Shown here piece after piece: positions 1 through 10,147 of a stretch of DNA of 64,000 bases; position 1 is the stretch's first letter, and every line of letters starts with the position of its first letter. Under the pieces are notes generated by a model, which was not told the origin of the DNA, ran no database searches, and saw only the letters and a program-made list of their open reading frames with translations. This stretch comes from Chenopodium formosanum (taxonomy: Eukaryota > Streptophyta > Magnoliopsida > Caryophyllales > Amaranthaceae). The position numbers and the translations under genes were made by a program. Where the stretch lies: NCBI GenBank assembly GCA_024500155.1, contig CM044869.1:49183898-49247897 (forward strand). The letters run 5' to 3'.

Positions 1-796
1 TTTTAAAGCTGCGCTGCTCTGCTATGTTCTATCCAATAACTCAAAAGAACAGGGCCTTAGTCTATTCAATATTGAACTGATAATTATACTTTGAATATCA
101 TGGTGTATTGTTTATAACATGGTTATATAGATAGATTCGACTATGACCTGACCCATATACCAAGCAGTCTTAGTAAATGGGTCATATTAAACTAGACTTG
201 AAAAGTGCAAGGATTGTGTTAATGTTAAGGCTAAATATTTCAACCCAAATTAAATTAGCCAAATTTGTTAATATATATTCAACTTTTTAATTATTTATTG
301 ATCATGTTTACTAATCTGGGTATTCTCTTGTGGGAATAGGTGGTACCTGGGTGCAACTCTTGAGCGATTGCAAGAGAGAAAATGTGAACTGCCTTTAAGG
401 CGAGATGGCTCAAGAAACCCATTTTAATAGTTAAGTAAGTGTTGTATTTAATGAGAGATTGTTTATATAAAGTCAAGTGTCTTAAGGCATATGGAAATTA
501 GGAAGGGTATTTATATTGTATGGCCGGCTAGTGGTTCCTTTGGAGTCGTTCGTCGACTTAACTCTACTCAGGTTTGTAGTATGAGAGATTACATCATGAT
601 AGGTCTACTAGTGAGAAATAGACGAGCAGGAGCTACTCTATGTCTCTATTTATGTACATTGTTGATGGCTTATGAGCTTAGGTCAAGCCCAGACCAATTT
701 ATATTTATATGGTTAATAAATTAATGACGTACGAAGTATATTTTACAAAGAGGAAATATAAATAGTCAATGCCTCCCCCCCCCGATTTTACTTAAG
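1..796. other. AT-rich intergenic DNA, no gene recognised
   Basis: No reading frame here has a recognisable domain. The two open frames of 61 and 77 codons (291-476 minus, 491-724 plus) have no family resemblance that I can see. A short C run lies near 775-783. Nothing else stands out. Confidence 0.5.
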
Positions 797-960
797 GCCC
801 CGTTCTGTTCACCTTATTTCCACTTATTTCAGGGTTGATAAGAGATAAGGGTTAATAAGTTTAGATAAGATAAGTTCAGGAAAAATAAGTTCAGATAATT
901 TGTGATAAGGGTTAACCAGGCTACCCAAGTTTAATTTATAACTAAAATAAGTTCTAATAA
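797..960. repeat. left arm of a Tourist-like foldback MITE
   Basis: The sequence opens with GGCCCCGTTCTGTTCACC after TTAA, a start typical of Tourist-type elements. The segment from about 810 to 957 recurs in inverted orientation at about 1035-1166, inside the adjoining element 961-1253. The matching right terminus (ending ACGGGGCC) is not present, so this looks like one arm of a foldback element joined to, or recombined with, its neighbour. Confidence 0.5.
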
Positions 961-1253
961 GGGTGCGTTCTATTCACCTGATTCTTAATTATCTGAACTT
1001 ATCTGATCTTATCTGAACTTTTCTTAACTTATCAGAATTTATAAACCCTTATTAGAACTTATTTTAATTATAAATTAAACTTGGGTAGCCCTTGTTAACC
1101 CTTATCACAACTTATCTGAACTTATTTTTCCTGAACTTATCTTATCTGAACAATAAGTGGAAATAAGGTGAACAGATTCAGATAAGTTATGATAAGTTAT
1201 GATAAAATCGGATAAGTTCAGATAAGTAAAAATCAGGTGAATAGAACGCACCC
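961..1253. mobile_element. Tourist-like MITE, 293 bp, TAA target duplication
   Basis: Terminal inverted repeats begin GGGTGCGTTCTATTCACCTG and are perfect for over 20 bp. TAA flanks both ends (958-960 and 1254-1256), the TWA-type duplication made by PIF/Harbinger transposases. The interior is made of TTATCTGAACTTATC-type repeats and the inverted arm shared with 797-960. The TIR start (GGGT.CGTTC) resembles that of the full-length Harbinger at 4175-8936, which suggests mobilisation by a related transposase. Confidence 0.75.
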
Positions 1254-2032
1254 TAAATTAGGTAATGTTCTCCTCACCTTATTCAATTAATATGCAGTTA
1301 AAAATAATATAAGATCAGTAAAAAATAAGCTAATTTTTAACGAAAATAAGTTTAGCTAAAGATAAATTTTAATCAGTGAAAATAAGTAGCTCTGAAGAAC
1401 AAATTTTTAGAGAACAAGCAAAAATAATTTAACACTAGCAAAATCAATTTAAGTTAAGCAAAAAAAAATTTAGTTTGAGTAAAAATAATTTTAATTCAGT
1501 AAATATTATTTTAATTTATTAAAATAATTCTATTTTAGAAAATATAATATCAATTCATTATGAATAATTCCAATTCAGCAATAATAATTAATAAGATGAA
1601 AAAAAAAAACATGTTACTCGCATTTTCTCCTTTTCTCTAACTCATTGGTATTCAAATTATATCTTTTTCCAATATTTTCAATTTTCATATTCTCAACTAT
1701 ATTTCTATATCTTTATTGAAAAATGTTTAATCATTTTAATAAATTAATATAAACAGTATACTTTATATAATCACTCAAAAAAAGAATATAATCAATCAAA
1801 AATATGAGTATCATAGAAGCTAAGCAGTGCAACTTTATAATCACTCTTTAAATGTTGTCAAAATAAGAGAAACACTTGGTCAAATTTATGAAAAGTGAGA
1901 CTATGTAGGATCGACTTAACCTGATTTGAAACCAAGAATGACACAACTTGAAATTTTTAATGATCTAAATGACTAAATCAGATCCGAAAACAAATTTACC
2001 TGTTATAAACACTTAATAGAATATTAATTAAA
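1254..2032. other. AT-rich intergenic DNA
   Basis: The region from 1300 to 1600 is a degenerate array of AAAATAATTT-like units. No gene, hairpin or terminal repeat could be supported. Confidence 0.4.
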
Positions 2033-2116
2033 CTAGTTATTGGCCTAGGTGATGCCCCGTATTATCATTAATTTATAAGTTTTATCGAAATTAGTTTAGA
2101 AGGTTTAATGTTGAAA

Positions 2117-2599
2117 CTAGTTTGTGGCCCGTGCGATGCTCCGAATTTTGTTTAATTAAAAACAAAATGAAAAAATTACCTCAAGTTTGTATAATTTTTT
2201 TTGAATGAACGTTAATTAAGTAATAAAATGACATTATTGTGGAATAAAAGCAAGAAATACAATAAAGTAAAAGGAAATTTTATTTATGGTGAATAAATAT
2301 GAAATAATTGTTCACTTGATGGGACAATAATGGTGATAAAAGATGAAAATTTCAAGGGGTGTAAGAATTTAAATATGGTCCAATTACTTATACTGTGCGT
2401 TGTCATGTCATTATCTACGTGGCGCCATGCCATAAATCACATTATGACATTCGAATGACACATGTCGTCATCATGTTATCCCTTTGCATTTTAATAATAC
2501 CCCCTCTGTCTCTAAATTAAATGCCTCTTTCTCTATATTATGCGAGTAATAAATGTTAGAAAGAGACTTTGTATTAAGGGACGGATAGAGTATTATAGA
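2117..2599 (-). mobile_element. non-autonomous Helitron (inner copy), interrupted by a Stowaway
   Basis: On the minus strand the element starts TCTATAA at 2599. It ends with a GC-rich segment (GCATCGCACGGGCC) about 10 bases before a terminal CTAG at 2120-2117, with A before and T after. Its 5' portion is recognisably similar to the 5' portion of the outer copy near 2750-2863, so the two belong to one family. A 91-bp Stowaway (2500-2590) lies only a few bases inside its 5' end. Confidence 0.55.
2500..2590. mobile_element. Stowaway-like MITE, 91 bp
   Basis: The ends are CCCCCTCTGTCTCTAAATT and the reverse complement of a similar sequence (GGGACGGATAGAG), flanked by TA at 2498-2499 and 2591-2592. 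The whole element folds into an imperfect hairpin. It lies inside the Helitron 2117-2599, so it inserted after that element. Its interior resembles the 91-bp copy at 39409-39499. Confidence 0.65.
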
Positions 2600-2871
2600 T
2601 TGAAAAAATATTGATAAGTGAATGAAAATATAACAAGAGATTATACATATGAAGAGTTTTTCAAGCAAATTAAACACTATTATAGAAAATTAAAGTTAGG
2701 CAAGTAAATAGTTTCTTAAAGACACTAAACATTAGTACAATTCAATGCGATAAGAGAAGGTAGTTGATGACACGTAGCGCACATGTGGCACCAAATCATA
2801 TTGAAAGAAGGGTGACACATCACATTAACATGTTGTCCCTATGAGTTTTAATAATAATATAGATTTCTCGT

Positions 2872-2875
<4 letters not shown>

Positions 2876-2945
<70 letters not shown>

Positions 2946-2946
2946 T
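2876..2946. repeat. poly(A) followed by (AAT)n microsatellite
   Basis: About 35 A residues run straight into about eleven AAT units. The AAT tract ends in ATATAGAT, which again resembles the reverse complement of a Helitron 5' end. Confidence 0.9.
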
Positions 2947-3311
2947 AGATTTGACTCAAACCCTACCCAATCTAAAACGACCCGCCGTAAGCTAAGCCAA
3001 ATTAGTTGAATTAAACTTGAACCCGAACTTGTTCCATCTTATCCCGACATAACTGGTAAGTGAGTGTATGTTTTACTCAAAGTGATACATGTCATTTAGA
3101 TTAACCATTTGATTTAAATTACAATAAAATCGACTAAATTCACATGAATAGTAATATGATTTTTATTGAATTTTGATCGACTTAGTATGGCAATAAATGA
3201 ACTGAAACCAAATCACTTGACTTTTCTGATTCAAAAACAGTTTAAATTGATTGATCACCAACCCAAATGATTTAATGTTCATTTTTACACACACTCAAAA
3301 TAGTCTAACAC

Positions 3312-3466
3312 AACCAATTGATTGGTGGTGTAGTGGTGATTGACTGCACTTGGTATGAAGGACTCGTGTTCATTCTCCCGCAATAATAATTGGAAGAGGA
3401 CTAGAACCTAGCCACCCAGAACTGATCTCCAAATCCGGATTAGTCCAAACGGTGAACTGAGTGGAA

Positions 3467-3498
<32 letters not shown>
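3312..3498 (+). mobile_element. tRNA-derived SINE with poly(A) tail
   Basis: A pol III A-box-like TGGTGTAGTGGT near 3325 is followed by a B-box-like segment near 3360 (GGACTCGTGTTCATT), then a non-coding body and about 30 A residues. The sequence GTCTAACAC occurs just before the body (3303-3311) and just after the poly(A) (3499-3507), a direct target duplication as expected for retroposition. The near-identity of the duplications suggests a fairly recent insertion. Confidence 0.75.
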
Positions 3499-3499
<1 letters not shown>

Positions 3500-3502
<3 letters not shown>

Positions 3503-4174
3503 AACACGAACTAATGGTGCAATCGAATTCAAGAAAGACTTTAACGTAAACCAAATTTGAGGCTTATAATTGCTCCCTTTTTTTTTTTTTTTTTTTTTGG
3601 TCTTATTTGTTTTTTTTTTTTTTTTTTTTTTTCCAATGCAATAGTGTAGTTGAGATATTTTAAGCTATCTATTACAACCAAAAAAAAAAAAAAAAAAAAA
3701 AAATTACATACTCCCTCTATTTCATAATCTTTAGTCCCTAACTCCCCCATGAGAAAAACAAGCCTAATTGAAAATAAATCCAATATAAACTTGGTATGAA
3801 ACCAAAACAGGTAATCACAAAAATTTATATGCGTGGCTTAGCAGGCCATATCGTGTGGCCGAGGTTACTTATTCTGGAGTTATTTAGTCGATTAGAGGTT
3901 ACTCGGTTAGCTTAGGGATTACTTATTTAGGGGTTACTTGGTTGATCAGCGGTTACATGGTCAGTTAGTGGTTACTCTCACACAGAAAACGAAATAATTG
4001 ACTGAATAATCCCAAAATAAGTAAATCTCTGAATAAGTAACTCCAACAAAAACGTGCAGCTCAATTGAGTAACCTCAGAATAAGTAACACTTAACTGGCT
4101 GAATAACAGCTACATAAATAACCCAAATCACATAATATAGCCAGTCATACAAGAAAAGGCAAACGAATAATTAA
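3500..4174. other. intergenic DNA with homopolymers and one unpaired Stowaway end
   Basis: Long T and A runs occur at 3579-3598, 3609-3632 and 3680-3703. A Stowaway-type end (ACTCCCTCTATTTCATAAT) at about 3712 has no partner nearby. At 3860-4110, GGTTACT-like units and their complements alternate. No gene is visible. Confidence 0.5.
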
Positions 4175-4555
4175 GGGTCTGTTCGGCAAAGGTAGATGTA
4201 GCTGTTGGCTGTTAGCTTTTGAGCAACTGTTAGCTGTAGAGGTAGCTGTGAGCTGTCAATAGGTAGCTGTCAGCTGTCAGCTGTCAAGGTAGCTGTTCAT
4301 AATATGAATGTTTGGCAAAACTAGCTGTTGAAATTATTATTATTATTATTATTAGTGGTAGTAGTAGTATGACATATATTATTTTAATATTTTTAAAATA
4401 TCATGGACTATAATATATAAATCTTTTAAGCAATCAATTCATAAAATAAGATATGTACTAAAAATCATATACTTCTAATCATAATGATAATTTACGTCAA
4501 CAATCCTTTTTAAAATACTATGCACTACAATAAATTAACTGCGTCGTCCAGCTAA

Positions 4556-5982
4556 CTATAAAGAATCAGATATACTATCACGAGTATCCTTCATTGTTGT
4601 ACAATTTGTTGTTGTAGCTTCACCTTGTGAACGAGAGGTGACATCTGAAAGTTCGAATGAAGGTATAAAGTTAGGATACTCTTCTAACACTCGAAAAAGT
4701 GAATCATCTGGTGAATATATTCTAATATAATTATGAAGTGCAAAAGTCGCAACTATAATCTGTATTTGTGTCTCAACACTAAATTGCGGCATTCTAGTAA
4801 GTAATTTCCATCTTTGCTTCAAGACTCCAAAACATCTCTCGATACAACTTCGAAGTGAGGAGTGCCACCGATTAAAAGTTTCTTGTTTATTTTGTGGAGG
4901 CGTGTGTTGAAATTGTAATGCATGATACCTTAATTTTGGATATGGTACTAGAAAACCATTTCGATCTGGATATCCTTTATCAGCCAAATAATACTTGCCT
5001 ACGTAAATTTGTTATTGAAAATTGTCAGATAAATATATCATAATAACAACTCAAAAACGTATTATATTAAAAAAATCTAAAACATTGTAAGGAATGTATA
5101 ACATACACATACCTTCAGGTGGTTTAGGGAATTTTAATTCCGGAGTTCCAATAGCATGAAGAAAAACACGAGTATCATGTGCTGATCCTTCCCAACCGGC
5201 TGATACAAATGTAAAACACATATCAAAATCACATGCAGCCAATACATTAAATGTAGGAACTCCTTTCCTTCCTCTATAAGGCATTTGTTGAGCCTCGGGT
5301 ATTGTAGCTCCAATATGAGTGCCATCTATGCATCCAATACAATCCTACATCAAAAATAACAATTTAAACCACTTGTAAGTATAGATTTATAATTATGTTA
5401 CAAGCTTACAACATAATAGTAGTTTACCTTAAAATACGGCATGTATCTTTTATCTGTAGTTATTTTAGCTGACACCTTTGTGAAGTTTGGATCGTATGGC
5501 CTTAAAATGTCATAAGCAAGACCCTTGACCTTTCGACAAGAAATTGCATTTAATACATCATGAATTGGCCTACTAATAGTATCACCTGATCGTTGAAAGC
5601 GTTCACCAAGCAATCGATTTGATACACCTTGAGCAAGTGCGTATAAAAAAATACCAACTTTCTCGTGTACGGACATATTACAACTAGCTTTTAGTCCATA
5701 TTTTGAAGATAAGTCCTCACATAATCTCATAAATAGTTGTGGTTGCATTCTAAATGCATTGACACAACGAATAGGATGACCATTTAACACTTTTTTTATC
5801 CACATTTGTCCTGTCAAAATCAAAGTCATACATGGTTCCTTAAATATATACTTATAATAATATATAGTTATCAATGACATGGTATATATGATTGCAACCC
5901 AAATTTTGCGCTTTCTGTCTTCATCAATATCCATAGTTATTGTTAAAAACCTGTACATTATAAAAGCAATTAAGCAAGCCAT
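4556..5982 (-). CDS. PIF/Harbinger transposase (DDE_Tnp_4, ALP1-like)
   Basis: Transposase that cuts and pastes Harbinger elements together with ORF1. Three exons are inferred: 5982 (or 5934)-5428, 5344-5113 and 4998-4556, joined by GT/AG introns in compatible phases. This gives 409 residues, or 393 from the second Met, which precedes DIDEDRKRK. Acidic catalytic residues are visible: Asp in CIDGTHIG at the start of exon 2, Asp in GSAHDTRVF, Asp in LADKGYP and Glu in CIERCFGVLKQRW. These blocks are the signature of the family, which domesticated genes such as ALP1 and HARBI1 share. Exon 1 carries the usual helical N-terminal part (LGERFQRSGDTISR). No internal stop is present. Which Met starts the protein is uncertain. 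Confidence 0.9.
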
Positions 5983-6489
5983 ATCTAATTAATAATAGAT
6001 ATAAATTTACACACATAAATAAACATATGAAATGAGTTGCATCTAAACATATTAAATGTAAAATCAGAATCAAATAAATCATTAAGATAAAATCATCCCT
6101 TGACAAGATAAAATACAAGGCTGTTATACTAGCCAAAAGATATATCCTAGTACTAAAGATAAGGAAGAAAAAAACTATCAATTAACCACCTAAGTCTAAT
6201 ATTTCATGCGTAGCTTTTGGGTTGACAAATTTCAACCTCACGAAATATTAGCACAATTATTTGCAAGATAAAAATAACATATATAACACCTAACAAATAA
6301 ATCAACTTAGTAAAGTCTCAACTAGCCATCTCAAATAGCTGTCAACTTGCCAACGTGAGTAACGTCACTCCAGCCTTATACCCACCTCCAATAAGGTGCC
6401 CAAAACTAGTGTCGAAGGTGTCAAACTCTAGCTTAACATTATCCACATACAAATTCAGCAAAGCCTCATCATCAATACCATCCTCCGGA

Positions 6490-7597
6490 TTAGTTATCTA
6501 TCTTATTATACAAGTATTGTAACCAACTAAGCCTGCTTTCATCATCTTCCAAATTACAGAAAATTTCTCTCTTATCTGCATCCTGGATCAAAGTATTTGC
6601 ATAACACCAAAAATTACTATGCTTTGTTAAATACTGATTATCAATCATACTTCTAATAATTTGTATTGCTTGTGAAATGGTAGAAGAGATATTTGATGTA
6701 CTACTTTGACTCATGAGTTTGATACATTCTGACATTTCCCCAATTCCCTTAGCCAACATTGCAGATCCACCTGATTGCCTCTTTGTACGCTTGATTTGGA
6801 CACTATTATTCTTTATTATAGGCTGCTTTTGAGCCTTTTTAGAAGCACTTATGCTGGTGGTTGGATTTTGTGCTAAATTGGTCACTCCTGAACTACTATT
6901 TTTTGCTTGTTCCACAAAATTTTCTACGAAATTATCTTCATCCAATAAAGCATCTATAAATTGGTTACTTATATGACTCTCATTAACACCAACCATTTCT
7001 TCCTCACTATTTTCATTTTCCTCAGTAAGGTCTTCAATAGGATCCATTGTGGGAACATATGCATTTTCTCCGGTTGCAATAGAATCTCCGAATAATTTTT
7101 TCCAATAGTCTTCAAGAGTAGAGGTGACACCCTTGTTTCGAAACTTTTTGTAATCAGATTGTTCCTACAAAATTTAAATGTTTTGATTCGTTTGAATTAG
7201 TATTATCCCATCATATTATGTAGTAATTATTTTTATGAACAAAGTTATTGGGAAGAATGAAAATACACACCTTGATTTTTATTTGCCACCATTCATTGGA
7301 TGCATCAATTTTTCTCATCTTTGGATCCCACCCTAAACCAGTTTCCGATTCTCTCAACTTTTTCCAAATCCGATAATCTTTCCTCATTGTATCATATTTG
7401 TGTTTGCAACTACTTGAATTATTAAATTTACGTCCGATTTTTTTCTCTACTTCCATTTGAATTTCCCTCCACTTAAAAAATTGTGCCTTACCATTGTCCT
7501 CAATAAATTTCAAACAAACTTCACATAAGATGCAACTATCCTCATCGCTCCACTTAAAAACCTCTTTATTTCCTTCTCTATTACTCGATGAAGCCAT
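6490..7597 (-). CDS. Harbinger ORF1, Myb/SANT-like DNA-binding protein
   Basis: Partner protein of Harbinger transposase; in characterised elements it binds the transposon ends and helps nuclear import. Two exons, 7597-7271 and 7164-6490, join across a phase-0 GT/AG intron to give 333 residues. The first 100 residues carry the Myb/SANT-like (Myb_DNA-bind_3 type) pattern with spaced tryptophans: FKWSDEDS, FKWREIQ, YRIWKKL and NEWWQ. An acidic, Ser/Asn-rich linker follows, then a basic patch (QIKRTKRQSGG) and a helical C-terminus. It is read from the same strand as the transposase and lies upstream of it. Similar proteins in plants are usually annotated as uncharacterised or L10-interacting Myb-like proteins. 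Confidence 0.85.
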
Positions 7598-8939
7598 CTA
7601 ACATGTCATAAAACACATTAAAACTTAAGCACCACATAAAAATTACAAGATATTGTAGTACTTTAAAAACTAGAAGATAGATAAAGTTATGATATGCTAA
7701 AATAATATTGGATAATAAGCTAGGTTGCACGGATATAATTTCGTTACATCATTAATCATCTAATTTCCCTACCATATTCCATGATTCTTGTTCATTTATT
7801 AATAATATTGTAAACAAAGACTTATAATGATGATAATTTATATTATAATTTATACAAAGATATTAATAATATCATAAACATAAGACATACACATAACAAA
7901 CCAAACTAGCAGAAAACGAAAATAAAAACCCTCAAAAGCAGAAGGCACACAAACCAAGCAAAAATAAAAGAAACAAAATAACACTCGTAGTTGCCAAGGA
8001 ACGAAGTATCCCCGCACATTATAATTTCTGCTACTTCGTAATTATTGAGTACATATAATTGGTGAAACTAACATTTTTTATTTTATTCAAAATTACCAAC
8101 GTTTTTCATAACAGTTTCAATATTATCATGATGTTTCTATTATATGCCAATTGCTAGCCATGTGTTGGAGTGTTGGCCATTTTATATTATTAGTCATTTG
8201 TTGTGGTAAAACGATTCTATTTACAATATGTGATCTGTGATGTTTGCCACATATTCTATGTTAGATCTACATTAGATTAGGTTTCAGTGTTTCACCATAT
8301 ATATATACTATACATTAATCATAAATTAAACGAAATGGTAGAGATCATTGTCATTTGATGTGACGAAAATCAAACTTGAATCAAATAATATTAACTTTGA
8401 TACCCAAAAAAATATAACAACAAAATAAATAAATGAGGAAGAACACATACCTTAACAAATCAAAGAAACTAGTATACTTTTTTTTTTTTTACCTCCTTTT
8501 GATTCTCAAATAACATACAAAAGTATAAATTTAATTATGATTTTGAAAGAAGAAGATGGAGTAGAGAGTTTACATAGCTAGGAAAATATAACGTTATATA
8601 AAAAAATAATCAGGTAGAAAAATATGGTAGAAAACCTGATATTGTGGTTGACTGGAAAACAAATACACTGAGTGAAAAAAAAAATAAAACTTTTGTTTTT
8701 TTTTTTTAAAAAAATAAGAAAGATAATAAAACTTAAAAAATAGGTTGAACGCTAGTTTTTTTTTTTTTTTCAACGCTATCTTTTCTCGCTTTTATTAACA
8801 ACTACTTAAAAGCTACCTCCACCTCTAACAGCTACTTAAATCACTACTTTACCAAACAGTAATAATTTTTATAGGTAGTATTTGGATTAAATTCAAAAGT
8901 TAACCGCTACCTCAAAAGCTACCGCCGAATAGACCCTAA

Positions 8940-9750
8940 ATCATACTTTGTATTATAACAGATAAATCCCATCCGTACACATAACAAAATCTCATATTTG
9001 GACTACTATATAAATTGACAATACGAACGAAAAGTTATTTAGAAAGTACAGAATTTTATCATCTAGAAAAATCTCACTACAATTATCAAAGCAATTAATC
9101 CAAGTTCGTCATCAATGAGCTCATGTTAATTACAGCCAAATATTGTGGACCATATTGGCTCGTGTTCGTGGCTTTGTGTAGTTCCCAAACTAGCTTACTC
9201 ACTTCCTCTGTTTTTCTCTATATTTAGCCCTTTTTTTTTAACTTCTCTCTTTTCAACATTCTCAGTTTTGCTTCGGAAATCTTCAACATTTTATTATCGG
9301 GTATGTTTCATGTTTATTCTTGTACCCTTTTATCAGAAATTTATATGAATGCTTTCCTAATTATTGACTTAGTTATATTATAGGTTTGTTTAATCCTTTT
9401 TTAAATCATATGACAGTTTTTTTAATGCTTTTTATGTGAAAGAGTAGATGTTATGGAATGTTGTAGGTTTAAATTCATATTATAATCTTGTTTTGTACGC
9501 ATTATGATCATATTTGTAACAAAAGTGAATCGGTTCTAAGAATTTCATTGCTTGATATTCTTGTGAAATGATTTAGTTTAGTTTAGAGTTGGGATTTGAT
9601 TTTGAGAGTATGAATGATTGCTCGATTTGTATGGCATTTTTATGTGTGGCGATTTTGCTAGTTAGGGTAAGATTTGCCTATGTCTTGATTGTTATTCTAA
9701 GAAATGTTACTAATTAGGGTGTAATTTTTGTTATTGTATAGTAAGGGGCG
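8940..9750. other. probable promoter and 5' untranslated exon of the SURNod19-type gene
   Basis: A pyrimidine-rich stretch at about 9200-9300 (CTTCCTCTG, TTCTCTCTTTTC) ends at a plausible splice donor (TATCGG followed by GTATGTTTC, near 9300). It resembles a leader exon that could splice to the acceptor near 12298. The 67-codon open frame at 9145-9348 shows no domain. This is inference; no transcript data are available. Confidence 0.3.
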
Positions 9751-10147
9751 GGGGTGTTTGGTTCGCAAAGTGGTATGGGATTGGAATCAAGAATGAAATC
9801 ACAGTGGTATTGGTTTGGAACTTGTTTTTCAATACTATATGTTTGGTATGAGTATGAAATGAATTACTACCTCCGTTTCTTATTACGTGCAACAAAAGGG
9901 TATAATTTATGATATATAAAATATTCCTTTATTGTACATAATAAGAAACGGAGGTAGTATTTTTCTTTTATTTGATACTTAGCTAAAAGTATGGGAATGA
10001 GCCAAACCCACGGAATGAGCCGAACCCCATACCGGGTGTTTGGGATATGAGTTTGAAACTCTTAAAATCATAAAACAAACATAAAGTATGAGTTTAAACC
10101 ATGCTAAACCTATACCTTATACCTAAATTATGTGAATCAAACACCCC
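9751..10147. mobile_element. MITE with GGGGTGTTTGRTTC termini, split by a Stowaway
   Basis: The ends GGGGTGTTTGGTTC and GAATCAAACACCCC are inverted. An internal copy of the motif (GGGTGTTTGGGATATGAG) lies near 10037. No clear target duplication is seen, so the superfamily is uncertain. A 91-bp Stowaway is inserted at 9867-9957. Confidence 0.5.
9867..9957. mobile_element. Stowaway-like MITE, 91 bp
   Basis: The inverted ends CTACCTCCGTTTCTTATT and AATAAGAAACGGAGGTAG are perfect over 18 bp and flanked by TA at 9865-9866 and 9958-9959. It sits inside the MITE 9751-10147. Confidence 0.85.

Larger units (their letters stand above)
2033..2863 (-). mobile_element. non-autonomous Helitron (outer copy)
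   Basis: Read on the minus strand, the element begins TCTATATTATTATTAAAAC, a typical plant Helitron 5' end, directly after an A (position 2864 is T on plus). It ends in CTAG at 2036-2033, followed by T. A degenerate GC-rich stem lies just before the CTAG. A second Helitron (2117-2599) sits inside it. No protein is encoded. Confidence 0.55.
4175..8936 (-). mobile_element. PIF/Harbinger transposon, apparently complete (4.76 kb)
   Basis: The left TIR GGGTCTGTTCGGC (4175-4187) matches the right TIR (8924-8936, reverse complement GGGTCTATTCGGC) with one mismatch. TAA flanks both ends (4172-4174 and 8937-8939), the target duplication preferred by this superfamily. Subterminal AGCTGT/AGCTAC-type repeats are dense at 4198-4330 and again near 8800-8930. 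Inside, on the minus strand, are the two genes such elements need: a Myb/SANT-like ORF1 (7597-6490) and a DDE transposase (5982-4556). Both have short introns and no stop or frameshift, so the copy could be autonomous. Confidence 0.92.

Noticed and set aside
3541..3783. 80-codon frame with Phe and Lys runs
   Set aside because: It is produced by poly(T) and poly(A) tracts.
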